DNA of 64,000 nt from Sandaracinaceae bacterium. GTDB taxonomy: Bacteria > Myxococcota_A > Polyangia > Polyangiales > Sandaracinaceae. The stretch's first letter is position 1. The number at the start of each line of letters is the position of its first letter. The stretch covers positions 186,001 through 250,000 of the forward strand of contig JAVJQK010000035.1 in assembly GCA_040218145.1 (NCBI GenBank). The letters run 5' to 3'. A program made the position numbers and the translations under genes. The notes below the pieces were generated by a model. That model saw only the letters and a list, made by a program, of their open reading frames with translations, made no database searches and was not told the origin of the DNA. Below, piece by piece: positions 34,626-44,700 of the stretch.

Positions 34626-35572
34626 GCGACGAGGTCCTGGTCACCGGCGGCGCGGGATGGATCGGCGGCCGCCTCGTCCGCGCGCTCGTCGACGCCGGGT
34701 TCCGCGTGCGCGCGCTGACGCACCGCTCGGCCGTCCCCGCGTGCGCGTCGCCCGTGCGCGGAGACCTGCGCGACGCCGGGAGCCTCCAGGGCGCGGTCCG
34801 CGGGGTGACGGCGGTCGTGCACTGCGCCGCGCGGCTCGACCCGGTCGACTCGGAGGAGGAGGCGGACGCGGTCAACCACCTCGGCACGGCCCACCTCGCG
34901 GAGGCCGCGCGCGCGGCCGGCTGCGCCTCCTTCGTCTTCCTGAGCAGCCAGGCGGCGCTCGGCTGGTCCGCCGACGCCGGGCTCGTGCGCGAGGACGCCC
35001 TCTGCGCGCCGAGCACGGCCTATGGGCGCTCGAAGCGGGATGCCGAGCGCGCGCTCCTCGACGCCGCGGGTCCGATGCGCGTGGTGATCCTGCGCCCGCC
35101 GACCGTGTACGGTCCGGGGGAGCGCCGGAACTTCCTCGCGCTCGCCCGCCCGGCCGCGACCGGGCTCTTCCCCGTCCCGGGCCGGGGAGACAATCGCATG
35201 AGCTTCTGTCACCTCGACAACCTCGTCGACGCCGCGGTGTTCGCGCTCCGAGCGCCGGGCGCGCGCGGCGTCTTGCACGTCGCGGACGCGCACCCGGTCA
35301 CGCTCCGCGAGGCGGTCGACACCATCGCGCATGCGGCGGGCCGGCGGCCCATCCCGGTGCCCTTCCCGTTGCCCGTGGCGCGGCTCGCCGCGCGCGCCTG
35401 CGAGCGCCTGCTCCGATCGCCGCCCCTGTCCCGGGCCCGCCTGCACACGCTGACCAGCGACTGCGCGCTGGACGTCGGCGCCCTCGCCAGGCTGGGCTTC
35501 CGGTGGCCGGTCCGGTTCGAAGAGGGGGTGGGCGAGACGATCGACGAGTATCGCGCGGCTGGCGTGCTGTGA
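34622..35572 (+). CDS. NAD-dependent epimerase/dehydratase of the glycan locus
   Basis: From the GTG at 34622 (GTGA overlap) the product has 316 residues. It shows VTGGAGWIGGRL for NAD binding, VHCAARLDPVD, VFLSSQAALG and YGRSKRDAE (the YxxxK catalytic pair), then LRPPTVYGPGE. This is the extended SDR fold used for nucleotide-sugar epimerases and for 3-beta-hydroxysteroid-dehydrogenase-like enzymes. Within this locus it may make or interconvert the sugar donor. It is coupled by GTGA to the following membrane protein. Confidence 0.87.
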   Translation: MSDEVLVTGGAGWIGGRLVRALVDAGFRVRALTHRSAVPACASPVRGDLRDAGSLQGAVRGVTAVVHCAARLDPVDSEEEADAVNHLGTAHLAEAARAAGCASFVFLSSQAALGWSADAGLVREDALCAPSTAYGRSKRDAERALLDAAGPMRVVILRPPTVYGPGERRNFLALARPAATGLFPVPGRGDNRMSFCHLDNLVDAAVFALRAPGARGVLHVADAHPVTLREAVDTIAHAAGRRPIPVPFPLPVARLAARACERLLRSPPLSRARLHTLTSDCALDVGALARLGFRWPVRFEEGVGETIDEYRAAGVL

Positions 35573-37173
35573 GCGCGCGACTCGCCTCGGCCGCCGCCGT
35601 CGCGGCGCTCGCGCTCGTCCCCTACCTCCAGACGCTCGAGTTCGGCCCGACCTACGACGATCACCACCACGTCGTCGACAACGCGTTCCTCCAGGACGCC
35701 TCCAACGTCGCCCTCCTCTTCTCGGCCGAGTATCTCTCCCTCGAGATCCCCGACCAGGGCCGCCCCGTGCTCCTCGCGAGCCTCCTGGCCGACCGCGCCC
35801 TCTTCGGCGACTCGTTCGCGGGGGCTCACGCGCAGAGCGCGCTCTGGCACGTCCTCGTGAGCCTGATGGTGCTCTGGCTCGCCTGGCGACTCGGCGCCCC
35901 GCCCGCCGTGGCCGCCGGAGGCGCGGCGCTCTTCGCCCTCCACCCCGCGTGCGTCGAGGCGGTGGCCGGCGTGAGCAACCGCGAGGATCCGCTCGCCGCG
36001 TTCTTCGTGCTCGTCGCGCTCTGGGCGGCCTCACGGCTGGCCCGCGGGAGCTGGACCTGGCTCGCGCTCGTGTTCGTCGCGTTCGCGCTGGCGCTCGGCG
36101 CGAAGGAGGTCGCGGTCGTCGCGCCCGCGCTGTTCGTCCTGCTCGCGGCCGCCGTCCCCGCCGTTCGCCCCTCCCGCGCTCGCGCGGCGGCGCTCGCCGG
36201 GGTGGGCGCCGCGGCCATGACCACGTGGGCGGCGTTTCAGGTCGCGCTCGGCGTCCCTTCGCTCTCCATCGGCGCCGGCGCCGGGCCGCTGACGCCGCTC
36301 TCGATCGGGCTCGGGTGGAGCCCCCTCGCGAGCGCGACGCGCCTCCACGACCTGGGCTGGCAACACGCCGCACCCGTGCTGGCCCATCGGGTCGGCCGGC
36401 TCGCCATCGGCTGGCCGCTCTCCGCCGAGCACGACCTCGACTTCGTGCTCAGCCCGGGCGGGCTGGTGATCGGAGGCGCCGTCCTGCTCGCGCTGGTGGC
36501 GGCCGGGCTGCTCCTCTGGCGAGAGCACCGCGGGCTCGCCGTCGCGGCGTGGTGGCTCCTCGTGGCCAGCCTCCCCACGCTCGCCTCGCCCTGGCTCCTC
36601 AACCCCGTCGCCGACCGCTACCTCTACCTGCCCGCGGTGGGCGTGTGCGCGGGGCTGGGCATCGCGCTGGCCGCGCCCCGGGATCCGCGCTGGCCGCGCC
36701 TGCTCCTGCTCGGTCTGCTCGCGTTCTTCGGGGCGCGGGCGATCGAGCGCGCCAGCGTCTGGCGAGACGACGTCACGCTCTTCGACGACGCCGCGCGCAA
36801 CGCCCCGCGGTCCGCGCGCGCCTGGCAGAACCTCGGCGCCGCGCACCTCTCCGCCGGCGACACCGAGCGCGCGATCCTGGCCCTCGAACGGGCTCTCGAG
36901 CTGGATCCGGCGCGCAAGTCCACGCACCTGAACCTCGGCATCGCGCACCTGCGTCGTGGGGATCGGGGCGCGGGGCTGCGCGCGCTCGAGTCGGCGATCG
37001 AGGCTCCCACGCTCGCCGGGGAGCGGCCGCTGCACGACCGGGCGTTCGACGTCTACGCGCGGCAACTCGAGCGGCTCGGGCGTCGCGACACCCTTCGCGC
37101 CGCGGTCGCGCGCGAGCTGGCGCGGAGCCCGGACTCTCTCCCCGCGCGGGCCTGGCAGCTGCGCCTGGAGTGA
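35569..37173 (+). CDS. TMTC/PMT-like polytopic protein with C-terminal TPRs
   Basis: The 534-residue product begins with TYDDHHHVVDN after the first helix, a motif like that of the GT-C enzymes and TMTC O-mannosyltransferases, where an acidic residue in the first loop is catalytic. About ten membrane helices follow, with ALHPACVEAVAGVSNREDPLA after the third, another TMTC-like signature. Residues 410-500 form two or three TPRs (ARAWQNLGAAHLSAGD, LELDPARKSTHLNLGIAHLRRG). The protein would transfer a lipid-linked sugar on the periplasmic side. GTGA overlap joins it to the epimerase gene. Confidence 0.83.
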   Translation: MSARLASAAAVAALALVPYLQTLEFGPTYDDHHHVVDNAFLQDASNVALLFSAEYLSLEIPDQGRPVLLASLLADRALFGDSFAGAHAQSALWHVLVSLMVLWLAWRLGAPPAVAAGGAALFALHPACVEAVAGVSNREDPLAAFFVLVALWAASRLARGSWTWLALVFVAFALALGAKEVAVVAPALFVLLAAAVPAVRPSRARAAALAGVGAAAMTTWAAFQVALGVPSLSIGAGAGPLTPLSIGLGWSPLASATRLHDLGWQHAAPVLAHRVGRLAIGWPLSAEHDLDFVLSPGGLVIGGAVLLALVAAGLLLWREHRGLAVAAWWLLVASLPTLASPWLLNPVADRYLYLPAVGVCAGLGIALAAPRDPRWPRLLLLGLLAFFGARAIERASVWRDDVTLFDDAARNAPRSARAWQNLGAAHLSAGDTERAILALERALELDPARKSTHLNLGIAHLRRGDRGAGLRALESAIEAPTLAGERPLHDRAFDVYARQLERLGRRDTLRAAVARELARSPDSLPARAWQLRLE

Positions 37174-37248
37174 CGCATCTCGCCGAGCGATCTGCTATAG
37201 CCGTGCGTCGCGTCCGTCGCCCGGCATCGCGGCAGTCGTACTCATCGG

Positions 37249-38718
37249 ATGGTCTTCCTTCTCGCCCTCTTCGAGATCGCCCGCGTCCTCCTGCGGGCGC
37301 TGCTCGTGGTGCTCAGCTACCACTTCCTGAGGGCAGCGTGGACCGGACTGCGCGAAGAGGACCCGAAGCTGCCCGAGGCGCCCGACCCGTGGCCGAGCGT
37401 CTGCGTCCAGCTGCCTCTCAAGAACGAGTACTACGTCGCCGAGCGGGTGATCCGCCACGCCGCGCAGCTCCGCTACCCCGGGGGGCGCCTCTCGATCCAG
37501 GTCCTCGACGACAGCGACGACCGAACGACGGCGCGCGTCGCGCGGGTGGTGGAGGAGCTGCGCGCGCAGGGCGTCGAGATCACCCACCTCCACCGCGAGC
37601 GCCCCACGGGCTACAAGGCGGGCGCGCTGCAGGCGGGGCTCGGCGAGACCGACGCCGACATCATCGCGATCTTCGACGCCGACTGCATGCCGGCCGAAGA
37701 TTTCCTGCTTCGCACCGTCCCGTTCTTCCGCGACGCGCGCGTCGGCTGCGTCCAGGTCCGGTGGAGCTTCCTCAACCGCCAGCGCTCTCTCCTGACGCGC
37801 GTCCAGGCGATGGTCCTCGACGGCCTGTTCGCGATCGATCAGTTCGCCCGCGCGGCCAGCCGGCTGCCCATGCAGTTCAACGGCACGAACGGGCTCTGGC
37901 GCACCGAGACCATCCGGGCCTCCGGGGGCTGGCGAGGCGAGATCCTGGCCGAGGACGCCGACCTCTCCTTCCGCGCCCACCTCTCCGGCTGGCGGCTCGT
38001 CCATCTCCGCCAGTACGCGGTGCCGACGGAGCTCCCCGAGGACATGGCGTCCTTCCGCACGCAGCAGCACCGCTGGTCGCTCGGCAGCGCGCAGCTCCTG
38101 CGCTCGCTCGGGTGGCGGATCCTCCGGAGCGACCTGCCGGCGCGCTCGAAGCTGATGATGTTCATGCACATGGGCCGGCACGCCATCGATCCGCTCATCC
38201 TCATGGCGTCCCTGACCTCTCCGTTCACGACCCTCTACGGGCTGCCGTTCCTGGTCGACTACACGGTGCCGGTGAACACGGCGCTGTTCGGCCTGGTGGG
38301 CGTGGGCTGCTTCTTCTTCTACGGCGCGGCGCTTCGCTACGTCGGCGCCCCCCTCTCGAACGTGCTCCTCATCCCGCTCATCATCCCGCTCGCCATCGGC
38401 CTCTCGCTCGCCTACACGCTCGCGTGGTTCGAGGGGCTCGTGCGGCTGGGCGGCCCCTTCATCCGGACGCCCAAGGCGGGCTCGCGGGCGGAGTCGGACG
38501 GCCCTCGTTATCGGAGCCGCAAGCCGCTGCTCGCGCTGGCCGAGGTGGTGCTCGGGAGCGGGCACCTCTACTTCACCGCGGAGGCGCTGCTCGAGGGCCT
38601 GTACACGGAGGCCGCCTTCTTCGCGATGCTCGGCGGCAGCTTCCTCTGGGTGGGGCTCGGGACGCTCTCGAGCCGGGGCGTGGGCCGCGGGGGGCCGACC
38701 GCGGAGGAAGCGGGTTGA
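37249..38718 (+). CDS. Cellulose-synthase-like GT2 (glucomannan synthase-like)
   Basis: The 489-residue membrane enzyme has an N-terminal helix, a cytosolic GT2 domain and three or four C-terminal helices. The processive GT2 motifs are all present: VLDDSDD, FDADCMP (DxD), ILAEDADLSFR (ED) and QQHRWSLG (QxxRW). This pattern, with QLPLKNE early on, is close to CslA-type glucomannan/mannan synthases and to bacterial relatives. It would polymerise a beta-linked chain from a nucleotide sugar and move it across the inner membrane. It follows the TPR-containing enzyme by 75 bases and probably ends the same locus. Confidence 0.87.
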   Translation: MVFLLALFEIARVLLRALLVVLSYHFLRAAWTGLREEDPKLPEAPDPWPSVCVQLPLKNEYYVAERVIRHAAQLRYPGGRLSIQVLDDSDDRTTARVARVVEELRAQGVEITHLHRERPTGYKAGALQAGLGETDADIIAIFDADCMPAEDFLLRTVPFFRDARVGCVQVRWSFLNRQRSLLTRVQAMVLDGLFAIDQFARAASRLPMQFNGTNGLWRTETIRASGGWRGEILAEDADLSFRAHLSGWRLVHLRQYAVPTELPEDMASFRTQQHRWSLGSAQLLRSLGWRILRSDLPARSKLMMFMHMGRHAIDPLILMASLTSPFTTLYGLPFLVDYTVPVNTALFGLVGVGCFFFYGAALRYVGAPLSNVLLIPLIIPLAIGLSLAYTLAWFEGLVRLGGPFIRTPKAGSRAESDGPRYRSRKPLLALAEVVLGSGHLYFTAEALLEGLYTEAAFFAMLGGSFLWVGLGTLSSRGVGRGGPTAEEAG

Positions 38719-38719
38719 C

Positions 38720-39562
38720 GTGAGCCCCGGCTTTGGGCACCAAGGGAGCGTGCGCATCACCTCCCTCGTCGTCCTCGCCCTGGCGCTGGCCGCGCTCGCT
38801 CCCCTGACCGCGGCGGCCCAGTGCGAACCCGAGCCCGAGCCCCCGGACCACCTGCGCGCGGTCGCGCGTCAGAGCTACACGGAGGGCGTCGAGGCGGCGG
38901 CGCAGGAGCGATGGATGGAGGCCCGCGAGGCCTTCCAGCGCGCGTTCGACGTCGCCCCGTTCGCGCAGATCGTCTACAACCTCGCCACCGCGCAGGCCCA
39001 GACGGACCGGCTGGTGCAGGCCGCGGAGAACTACCGCCGCTTCCTCCGGCGATGCCAGAGCGAGCAGATGCCCGAGCTCCGCGCGGACGCGCAGCAGCTC
39101 CTGACGACCGTCGCGCCACGCATCGGGCGGCTCACGCTCCGGGTCAACAATTTCGAGAGCGCCTTCGACCGGCTGACGCTCGACGGTGAGGCGATGCAGG
39201 GCGCGATCCTCGGCACCGAGATCCCCATCAACCCGGGCCAGCACGAGGTGCGGGTGGTGCGACGCGGCGAGGAGCTCGAGTCGCGGAGCTTCACGGTCGG
39301 CGAAGGCGAGAGCGCCCAGGTCGAGCTGTCGGTGGAGGAGTACGTCGGGCCGTCGCCCGAGGAGCTGGCCGAGGGCGGTGGCGGCGGCACGACGCAGCCC
39401 AGCGGCCCCGACGTCGGGCTCATCGTCGGCATCAGCATCGGCGTCGCGCTCGCGCTCGGCGCCGCCGCGACGGTGCTCGCCATCGTGCTCACGCAGGACT
39501 CCGGGGAGCAGCTCCCCGAGGGGACCTGGGCCCCCGCGCAGGTCCCGCTCGTCTCCTGGTGA
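38720..39562 (+). CDS. Exported TPR protein with C-terminal membrane helix
   Basis: The GTG at 38720 lies two bases after the previous stop; a second in-frame GTG at 38750 would give a more standard signal peptide. The chain has a signal sequence (SLVVLALALAALAPLTAAAQ), a TPR-like region at about residues 45-105, a beta-rich PEGA-like domain near 115-205 (INPGQHEVRVVRRGEE), a Gly-rich linker and one membrane helix (VGLIVGISIGVALALGAA). This composition matches a frequent envelope-protein type in Myxococcota. Role unknown. Confidence 0.78.
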   Translation: MSPGFGHQGSVRITSLVVLALALAALAPLTAAAQCEPEPEPPDHLRAVARQSYTEGVEAAAQERWMEAREAFQRAFDVAPFAQIVYNLATAQAQTDRLVQAAENYRRFLRRCQSEQMPELRADAQQLLTTVAPRIGRLTLRVNNFESAFDRLTLDGEAMQGAILGTEIPINPGQHEVRVVRRGEELESRSFTVGEGESAQVELSVEEYVGPSPEELAEGGGGGTTQPSGPDVGLIVGISIGVALALGAAATVLAIVLTQDSGEQLPEGTWAPAQVPLVSW

Positions 39563-39591
39563 TCGGTGATCGACGATAGCGGGATGCGGCC

Positions 39592-40605
39592 GTGGTGATC
39601 GGGCTCGTCGACGACGCGCGCTTCGACGCGCACACCGCGCGCGGCGTCCACCCCGAGCGCCCCGAGCGCCTCGCCGCCGCCCGGTCCGGGCTCCGCGGCG
39701 CGGTCGACGCGTCTCTGCTGAAGCCCATCGCGACCCGCCCGGTCAGCGCGGAGGAGCTCGCGTCCGTGCACCAGTCCGCGTACCTCGACACCCTCCACGC
39801 CGCGCTCGCGAGGGGCTGGGGGAGCCTCGACGCCGACACGTTCCACTCTCCGGGCAGCGAGGAGGCGGCCTGGCACGCGGCGGGCGGCGCGGCCGAGCTG
39901 GCGCGCCGCACCATGGAGGGAGAGCTGACACGCGGCGTGGCGCTGCTGCGCCCGCCCGGCCATCACGCGGAGGCCGACCGGGCGATGGGCTTCTGCATGC
40001 TCAACAACGTCGCGCTCGCCGCACGCGCCGCGCAGGCCGCGGGCGCTCGGCGCGTCGCCATCGTCGACTGGGACGTGCACCACGGCAACGGCACCCAGCA
40101 CATCTTCGAGTCGGACCCCGACGTCCTGTTCGTCTCTCTTCACCAGTGGCCGCTCTATCCGGGCACCGGCGCGGCGAACGAGATCGGCGTGGGCGCCGGC
40201 GAAGGCGCGACCGCGAACCTCGCCCTCCCCGCCGGCAGCGGCGACGAGGTCTACGGAGAGGCGTTTCGCGAGGTCGTGTTGCCGCTCCTGCGCCGGCACG
40301 CGCCGGACCTCATCCTGGTCTCCGCCGGCTACGACGCGCACCAGCGCGACCCGCTCGCCTCCATGGAGCTGTCGAGCGACGCCTACGGCGCGATGGCGTC
40401 CGCCCTCGTCGAGACCGCCGAGGCTCTCGGACACGGCCGCGTCCTCTGTCTGCTCGAGGGCGGCTACGACCTCGTCGGCCTCGAGAGCAGCGTCGCCGCG
40501 ACCGCCAGGGCGCTCCTCGGAACGCACACCGCGTTGCCCGAAGGACGCGTCCCGGCCGCCGCGCGCGAGGCGATCGCCGCGGCCAAGCGCGCGACGTCGC
40601 GCTGA
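39592..40605 (+). CDS. Histone deacetylase-family (AcuC/HDAC-like) deacetylase
   Basis: The 337-residue protein carries the zinc-dependent deacetylase signatures: RPPGHHAEADRAMGFC with the paired catalytic His, DWDVHHGNGTQ with metal ligands Asp and His, and SAGYDAHQRDP with the third ligand. The closing LEGGYDL supplies the Gly-Gly-Tyr loop. Bacterial class II members remove acyl groups from acetylated lysines, polyamines or acetoin-related substrates. It begins with GTG at 39592 and stands apart from obvious partners. All catalytic residues look intact. Confidence 0.92.
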   Translation: MVIGLVDDARFDAHTARGVHPERPERLAAARSGLRGAVDASLLKPIATRPVSAEELASVHQSAYLDTLHAALARGWGSLDADTFHSPGSEEAAWHAAGGAAELARRTMEGELTRGVALLRPPGHHAEADRAMGFCMLNNVALAARAAQAAGARRVAIVDWDVHHGNGTQHIFESDPDVLFVSLHQWPLYPGTGAANEIGVGAGEGATANLALPAGSGDEVYGEAFREVVLPLLRRHAPDLILVSAGYDAHQRDPLASMELSSDAYGAMASALVETAEALGHGRVLCLLEGGYDLVGLESSVAATARALLGTHTALPEGRVPAAAREAIAAAKRATSR

Positions 40606-40692
40606 GGCGGTGGGCGGGCTCGACCGGACGCCGACGTCGCGGCCGTCTGGGTTCAGAATGTCCAACTTCCGGCCGTTCGCGTGGGTCGACCC

Positions 40693-41724
40693 ATGCGCAA
40701 CACCGAAGCAACGAGCCGCGCGCCGAACGGCGCAGCCCTCCCCGCGCCGCGCGCGACGGTCAGGCCGAGCGGAGACGACGGGCTCGACGCGGGTGCGTCC
40801 GAGGCGCCCGCCATCCTCATTGTCGACGACGACCCGTGGGCGATCCGGATCCTCCAGCTCGCCCTCGACGCGTACCGGGACGTTCGCTTCGCCACGAGCG
40901 CCGCCGAGGCCTCTCGACTGCTCGCCGAGCGATCTGCGGATCTCATCTTCCTCGACGCGGAGATGCCGGGGGAGAGCGGGTTCGAGTTCTGCGCGCGCCT
41001 CCAGCGCGACCCAGTGTTGCGAGCCATTCCGGTGATCTTCGTCACCGCGCACGACGACATGGCGTTCGAGCAGCGAGCGCTCGAGAGCGGCGCCTCGGAC
41101 TTCATCGTCAAGCCGGTCAACGCGCCGCGCGTACAGCTCAGGGCGCGCCTCCACCTGAAGCTGAAGCAGCAGATGGACAAGCTGCAGGAGATGGCGGCGA
41201 CCGACTGCCTCACCGGCCTGATGAGCCGGCGGAGCTTCGACGAGACGCTCGAGCGCGAGCTGGCGAGCGCTCGTCGCGGGGGCCGGCCCCTGTCGCTGCT
41301 CTGGCTCGACGTGGACTTCCTCGAGCACTTCAACGACTCCTACGGTCACCCCGCGGGCGACGACTGCCTGCGACGGATCGCGGAGGCCCTTCGCGCGGCG
41401 TGTCGGCGGCAGACCGACATGGTGGCGCGTGTCGGTGGGGACGAGTTCGCCGTGCTGCTGCCCGACACTCCGAACGACGGCGCGCGGATCGTCGCGGAGT
41501 CGGTGCGCGCGGCCGTCGCTGCGATGCGGCTCCCGCACCGCCACTCGACGGTAGCGCCTCACGTGACGGTCAGCGTGGGGGTCGCGAGCGTGGGCGACGC
41601 CGAGGCTCGCGCGCCCGAGGACGCTCAGGCGCTGCTCCAGGTGGCCGATGGGGCGCTGTACCTCGCGAAGCAGCGCGGACGGGACCGCGTGGCGGTGGCC
41701 CCCGACGAGGGAATTCCGTCGTGA
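40693..41724 (+). CDS. Response regulator diguanylate cyclase (REC-GGDEF)
   Basis: The 343-residue product from the ATG at 40693 has a receiver domain at residues 38-150 with the acid pair VDDD, phosphoacceptor Asp88 (IFLDAEMPG) and Lys in VKPVN. A GGDEF domain follows at residues 170-335 with VGGDEF at 247-252. An RQTD just upstream fits the inhibitory I-site position (RxxD five residues before GGDEF). It should make c-di-GMP when phosphorylated. Its stop overlaps the GTG of the hybrid kinase gene, its likely partner. A GTG at 40681 is an alternative start. Confidence 0.92.
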   Translation: MRNTEATSRAPNGAALPAPRATVRPSGDDGLDAGASEAPAILIVDDDPWAIRILQLALDAYRDVRFATSAAEASRLLAERSADLIFLDAEMPGESGFEFCARLQRDPVLRAIPVIFVTAHDDMAFEQRALESGASDFIVKPVNAPRVQLRARLHLKLKQQMDKLQEMAATDCLTGLMSRRSFDETLERELASARRGGRPLSLLWLDVDFLEHFNDSYGHPAGDDCLRRIAEALRAACRRQTDMVARVGGDEFAVLLPDTPNDGARIVAESVRAAVAAMRLPHRHSTVAPHVTVSVGVASVGDAEARAPEDAQALLQVADGALYLAKQRGRDRVAVAPDEGIPS

Positions 41725-44700
41725 GCCCGGACACCTACCGGGAGCTCGTCGAGTCCATGCCGCACCTGGTGTGGACCTGTGACCACGAGGGGCGCTGCGA
41801 CTACCTCAGCCCACAGTGGGTCGCCTACACGGGCGTGCCGGCGCTCGAGCAGCTGGGCTTCGGCTGGCTCGAGCAGCTTCACCCCGACGACGTGGAGTTG
41901 ACCCAGGAGCGCTGGACGGCCGCCGCGACGGCCGGGCGGCCTTTCGACACCGAGTTTCGCATCCGACGCCATGACGGCGCGCACCGCTGGTTCAAGACCC
42001 GGGCCGTCCCGGAGCTCGACGACGCGGGCACGATCGTCCGGTGGTTCGGCACCAACACGGACATCCAGGAGCTGAGGGACGCCCAGCATGCCGAGTCCGC
42101 GCTCGCGAGCGAGCTCGAGCGGCGCGTGGCGGAACAGACGCGGGAGCTGCGCGCGGCCAACGATCGGCTCGGCACCCTGGCCATCCAGCTCGAGACCGCG
42201 CAGCGGATCACGCGGGTCGGGAGCTGGGAGATGGACGTCGCGTCCGGAAGGGTGGACTGGTCGGACGAGCTGTATCGCGTGTTCGGGCTTTCCCCGCAGG
42301 AAGGCGCGCCGCCCTACGAACAACAGACGAGGCTCTTCGCGCCGGAGTCCTGGGACCGCTTGACGGCGTCGGTCCAGCGGAGCGTGGAGACGGGAGAGGG
42401 CTACGAGCTGTTCTTGACGGCCATCGACGTCGAGGGGCACCGCCGCGCCACCGTCGCGCGCGCCGAGACCCTGCGCGACGCCGAGGGTCGAGTCGCGAAG
42501 CTCGTCGGCACCTTCCAGGACATCAGCGACCGGGAGCGCGCCGCGACGGAGCTGCGGAGGCTCAACGAGCGGTTCCAGCTCGCCGCCGGCGCCGCCCACA
42601 TCGGCGTGTGGGAGTGGGACCTGGTCGACGACTCCCTCGTGTGGGACGACACGATGCACCGGATCTACGACACGGACCCGGAGACCTTCGGCGGCGCGTA
42701 CGATGCCTGGCGGTCGGCCCTTCATCCGGAGGACCTGGCGGCGGCCGAGCAGCTCTTGCAGGACTCCGTGGCCGGCACGGCGGAGTTCCGGACGATCTTC
42801 CGGATCGTCCGCCGTGATGGGGAGGTCCGCTACATCCGCGCCGAGTCCGACATCGCGCGCGGGGCCGACGGCCGCGCGCTGCGCGTGACCGGGGTCAACT
42901 GGGACATCACGGACCAGCGCGTCGCGGAGATCACCCTTCGGCGCGCCGAGGCGGTGCAGCGCGGCATCCTGGAGGGGGCCGGGCTGTCGATCATCGCGAC
43001 CGACCCGGAGGGCCGCATCAGCCTCTTCAACCCGGCCGCGGAGCTGCTGCTCGGATACCGCGCGCAAGAGCTGGTCGGCGTGGCCACCCCCGGCGAGTTC
43101 CACGAGGACGAGGAGGTCGAGGCGCGTCGCCGTGAGCTGGAGGAGGAGCGGGGCGTCGCCGTCTCTCCGTTCGAGGCGTTGGTGAGTGGGTCAGAGTGCG
43201 GCGCCCCGGTCGCACGAGAGTGGACCTACGTGCGCAAGGACGGCAGCCGGGTTCCGGTGTGGCTGGTCGTCAGCACCCTTCGCGACGGAGGGGAAGTGGT
43301 CGGCTACCTCGGCGTGGCCGCGGACCTGACGGATCGCAAGCGGAGTGAAGCCGAGCTCGTCTCGCTCAACCGGCTCCTCGCCCAGCGCTCCAACGACGCG
43401 GAGGCAGCCAGCCACGCCAAGAGCATGTTCCTGGCGAACATGAGCCACGAGATCCGCACCCCGATCGGCGCGATCACGGGCGTGACGTACCTGCTCGGCC
43501 GCACCGCGCTCACCGAGGAGCAGACCCAGCACGTCGCCACCATCGAGCGGTCCACGCGCTCGCTCCTGGGCCTGGTCAACGACGTCCTCGACCTCTCGAA
43601 GATCGAGGCCGGGCAGCTCAGCCTCGAGGTGGAGTCGTTCCCCCTCCCGGAGGTGCTCGACGACCTCGCGCGGCTCATGGCGGCGTACTCGGCGGACAAG
43701 GGCCTCGAGCTGATCATCGAGTGCGACCCCGACCTGCCCGAGCAGCTGCTCGCCGACCGCGTCCGGCTGATGCAGATCCTGGTCAACCTCGCCGGGAACG
43801 CGATCAAGTTCACCGACCGTGGCTCGGTCCGGGTCTCCGCTGCGCGGGTCGGCGAGCAGCTCCGCTTCGAGGTCCAGGACACCGGCGTCGGCATGGACGC
43901 GGCGCTCTCCGCCCGCATCTTCGAGCCCTTCACGCAGTCCCGGGGCGCCGCCTCTCGGCCCGGCGGCACCGGCCTCGGCCTCGCCATCGTGCACGAGCTC
44001 GTGACCCTCATGGAGGGCGAGATCGGGATCTCCAGCACGCCCGGTCGAGGGACACGCATCTGGGTGGACGTCCCCCTGCGCGAGGCGCCGGGGGACAGCA
44101 GACGGTCGAACGTCGCGGCACGACGCCTGCTCCTGGCCGTCGCCCACGACGCGCAGCGGAGCGTGCTCGCCGATCACGCGACGGCGCTCGGGCTGGAGGT
44201 CACCGTCGCGCGCTCGGGCGGGGCCGCGCTGGCGGCGCTCGCCCAGGCCGACCGCGCCTTCGACCTGGTGGTGCTCGACTTCGAGCTCGAGGATCACGAC
44301 GGCCTCGAGACGCTCGAGCGGCTCCTGCAGCTCCCCGTGACGCGTCCCGCGAGTGTGATCGTCGCGGGCGGCGAGGTGATGCCCGGTCTCCGAGAGGATC
44401 CGCGCGCCACGCTCGCGGACGTCTTGCTGGCGAAGCCGATCACGCCTTCGCTGCTGCACGACGCGCTCGTCCGGGCGTCCGTGGTCCGCAGCGGCTCGGC
44501 CCACGTCGCCCCGCTGGAGCCCATCAGCGCCGCGGTGCAGAGGCTGCCCGGCGTCAGCGTGCTCGTGGCCGACGACAGCGACGTCAACCGAACCATCGCG
44601 CGCCGAATCCTGGAGCTCGAGGGCGCGACGGTGACCGAGGCGGCCGACGGCTGGGAGGCCGTCGAGCAGGTCACCCGGGGCGCCACCCCGATCGAGGCGG

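Noticed and set aside
39592-40605. Recent eukaryotic transfer of an HDAC gene
   Set aside because: HDAC-family deacetylases are widespread in bacteria, and codon use and GC content match the neighbours.
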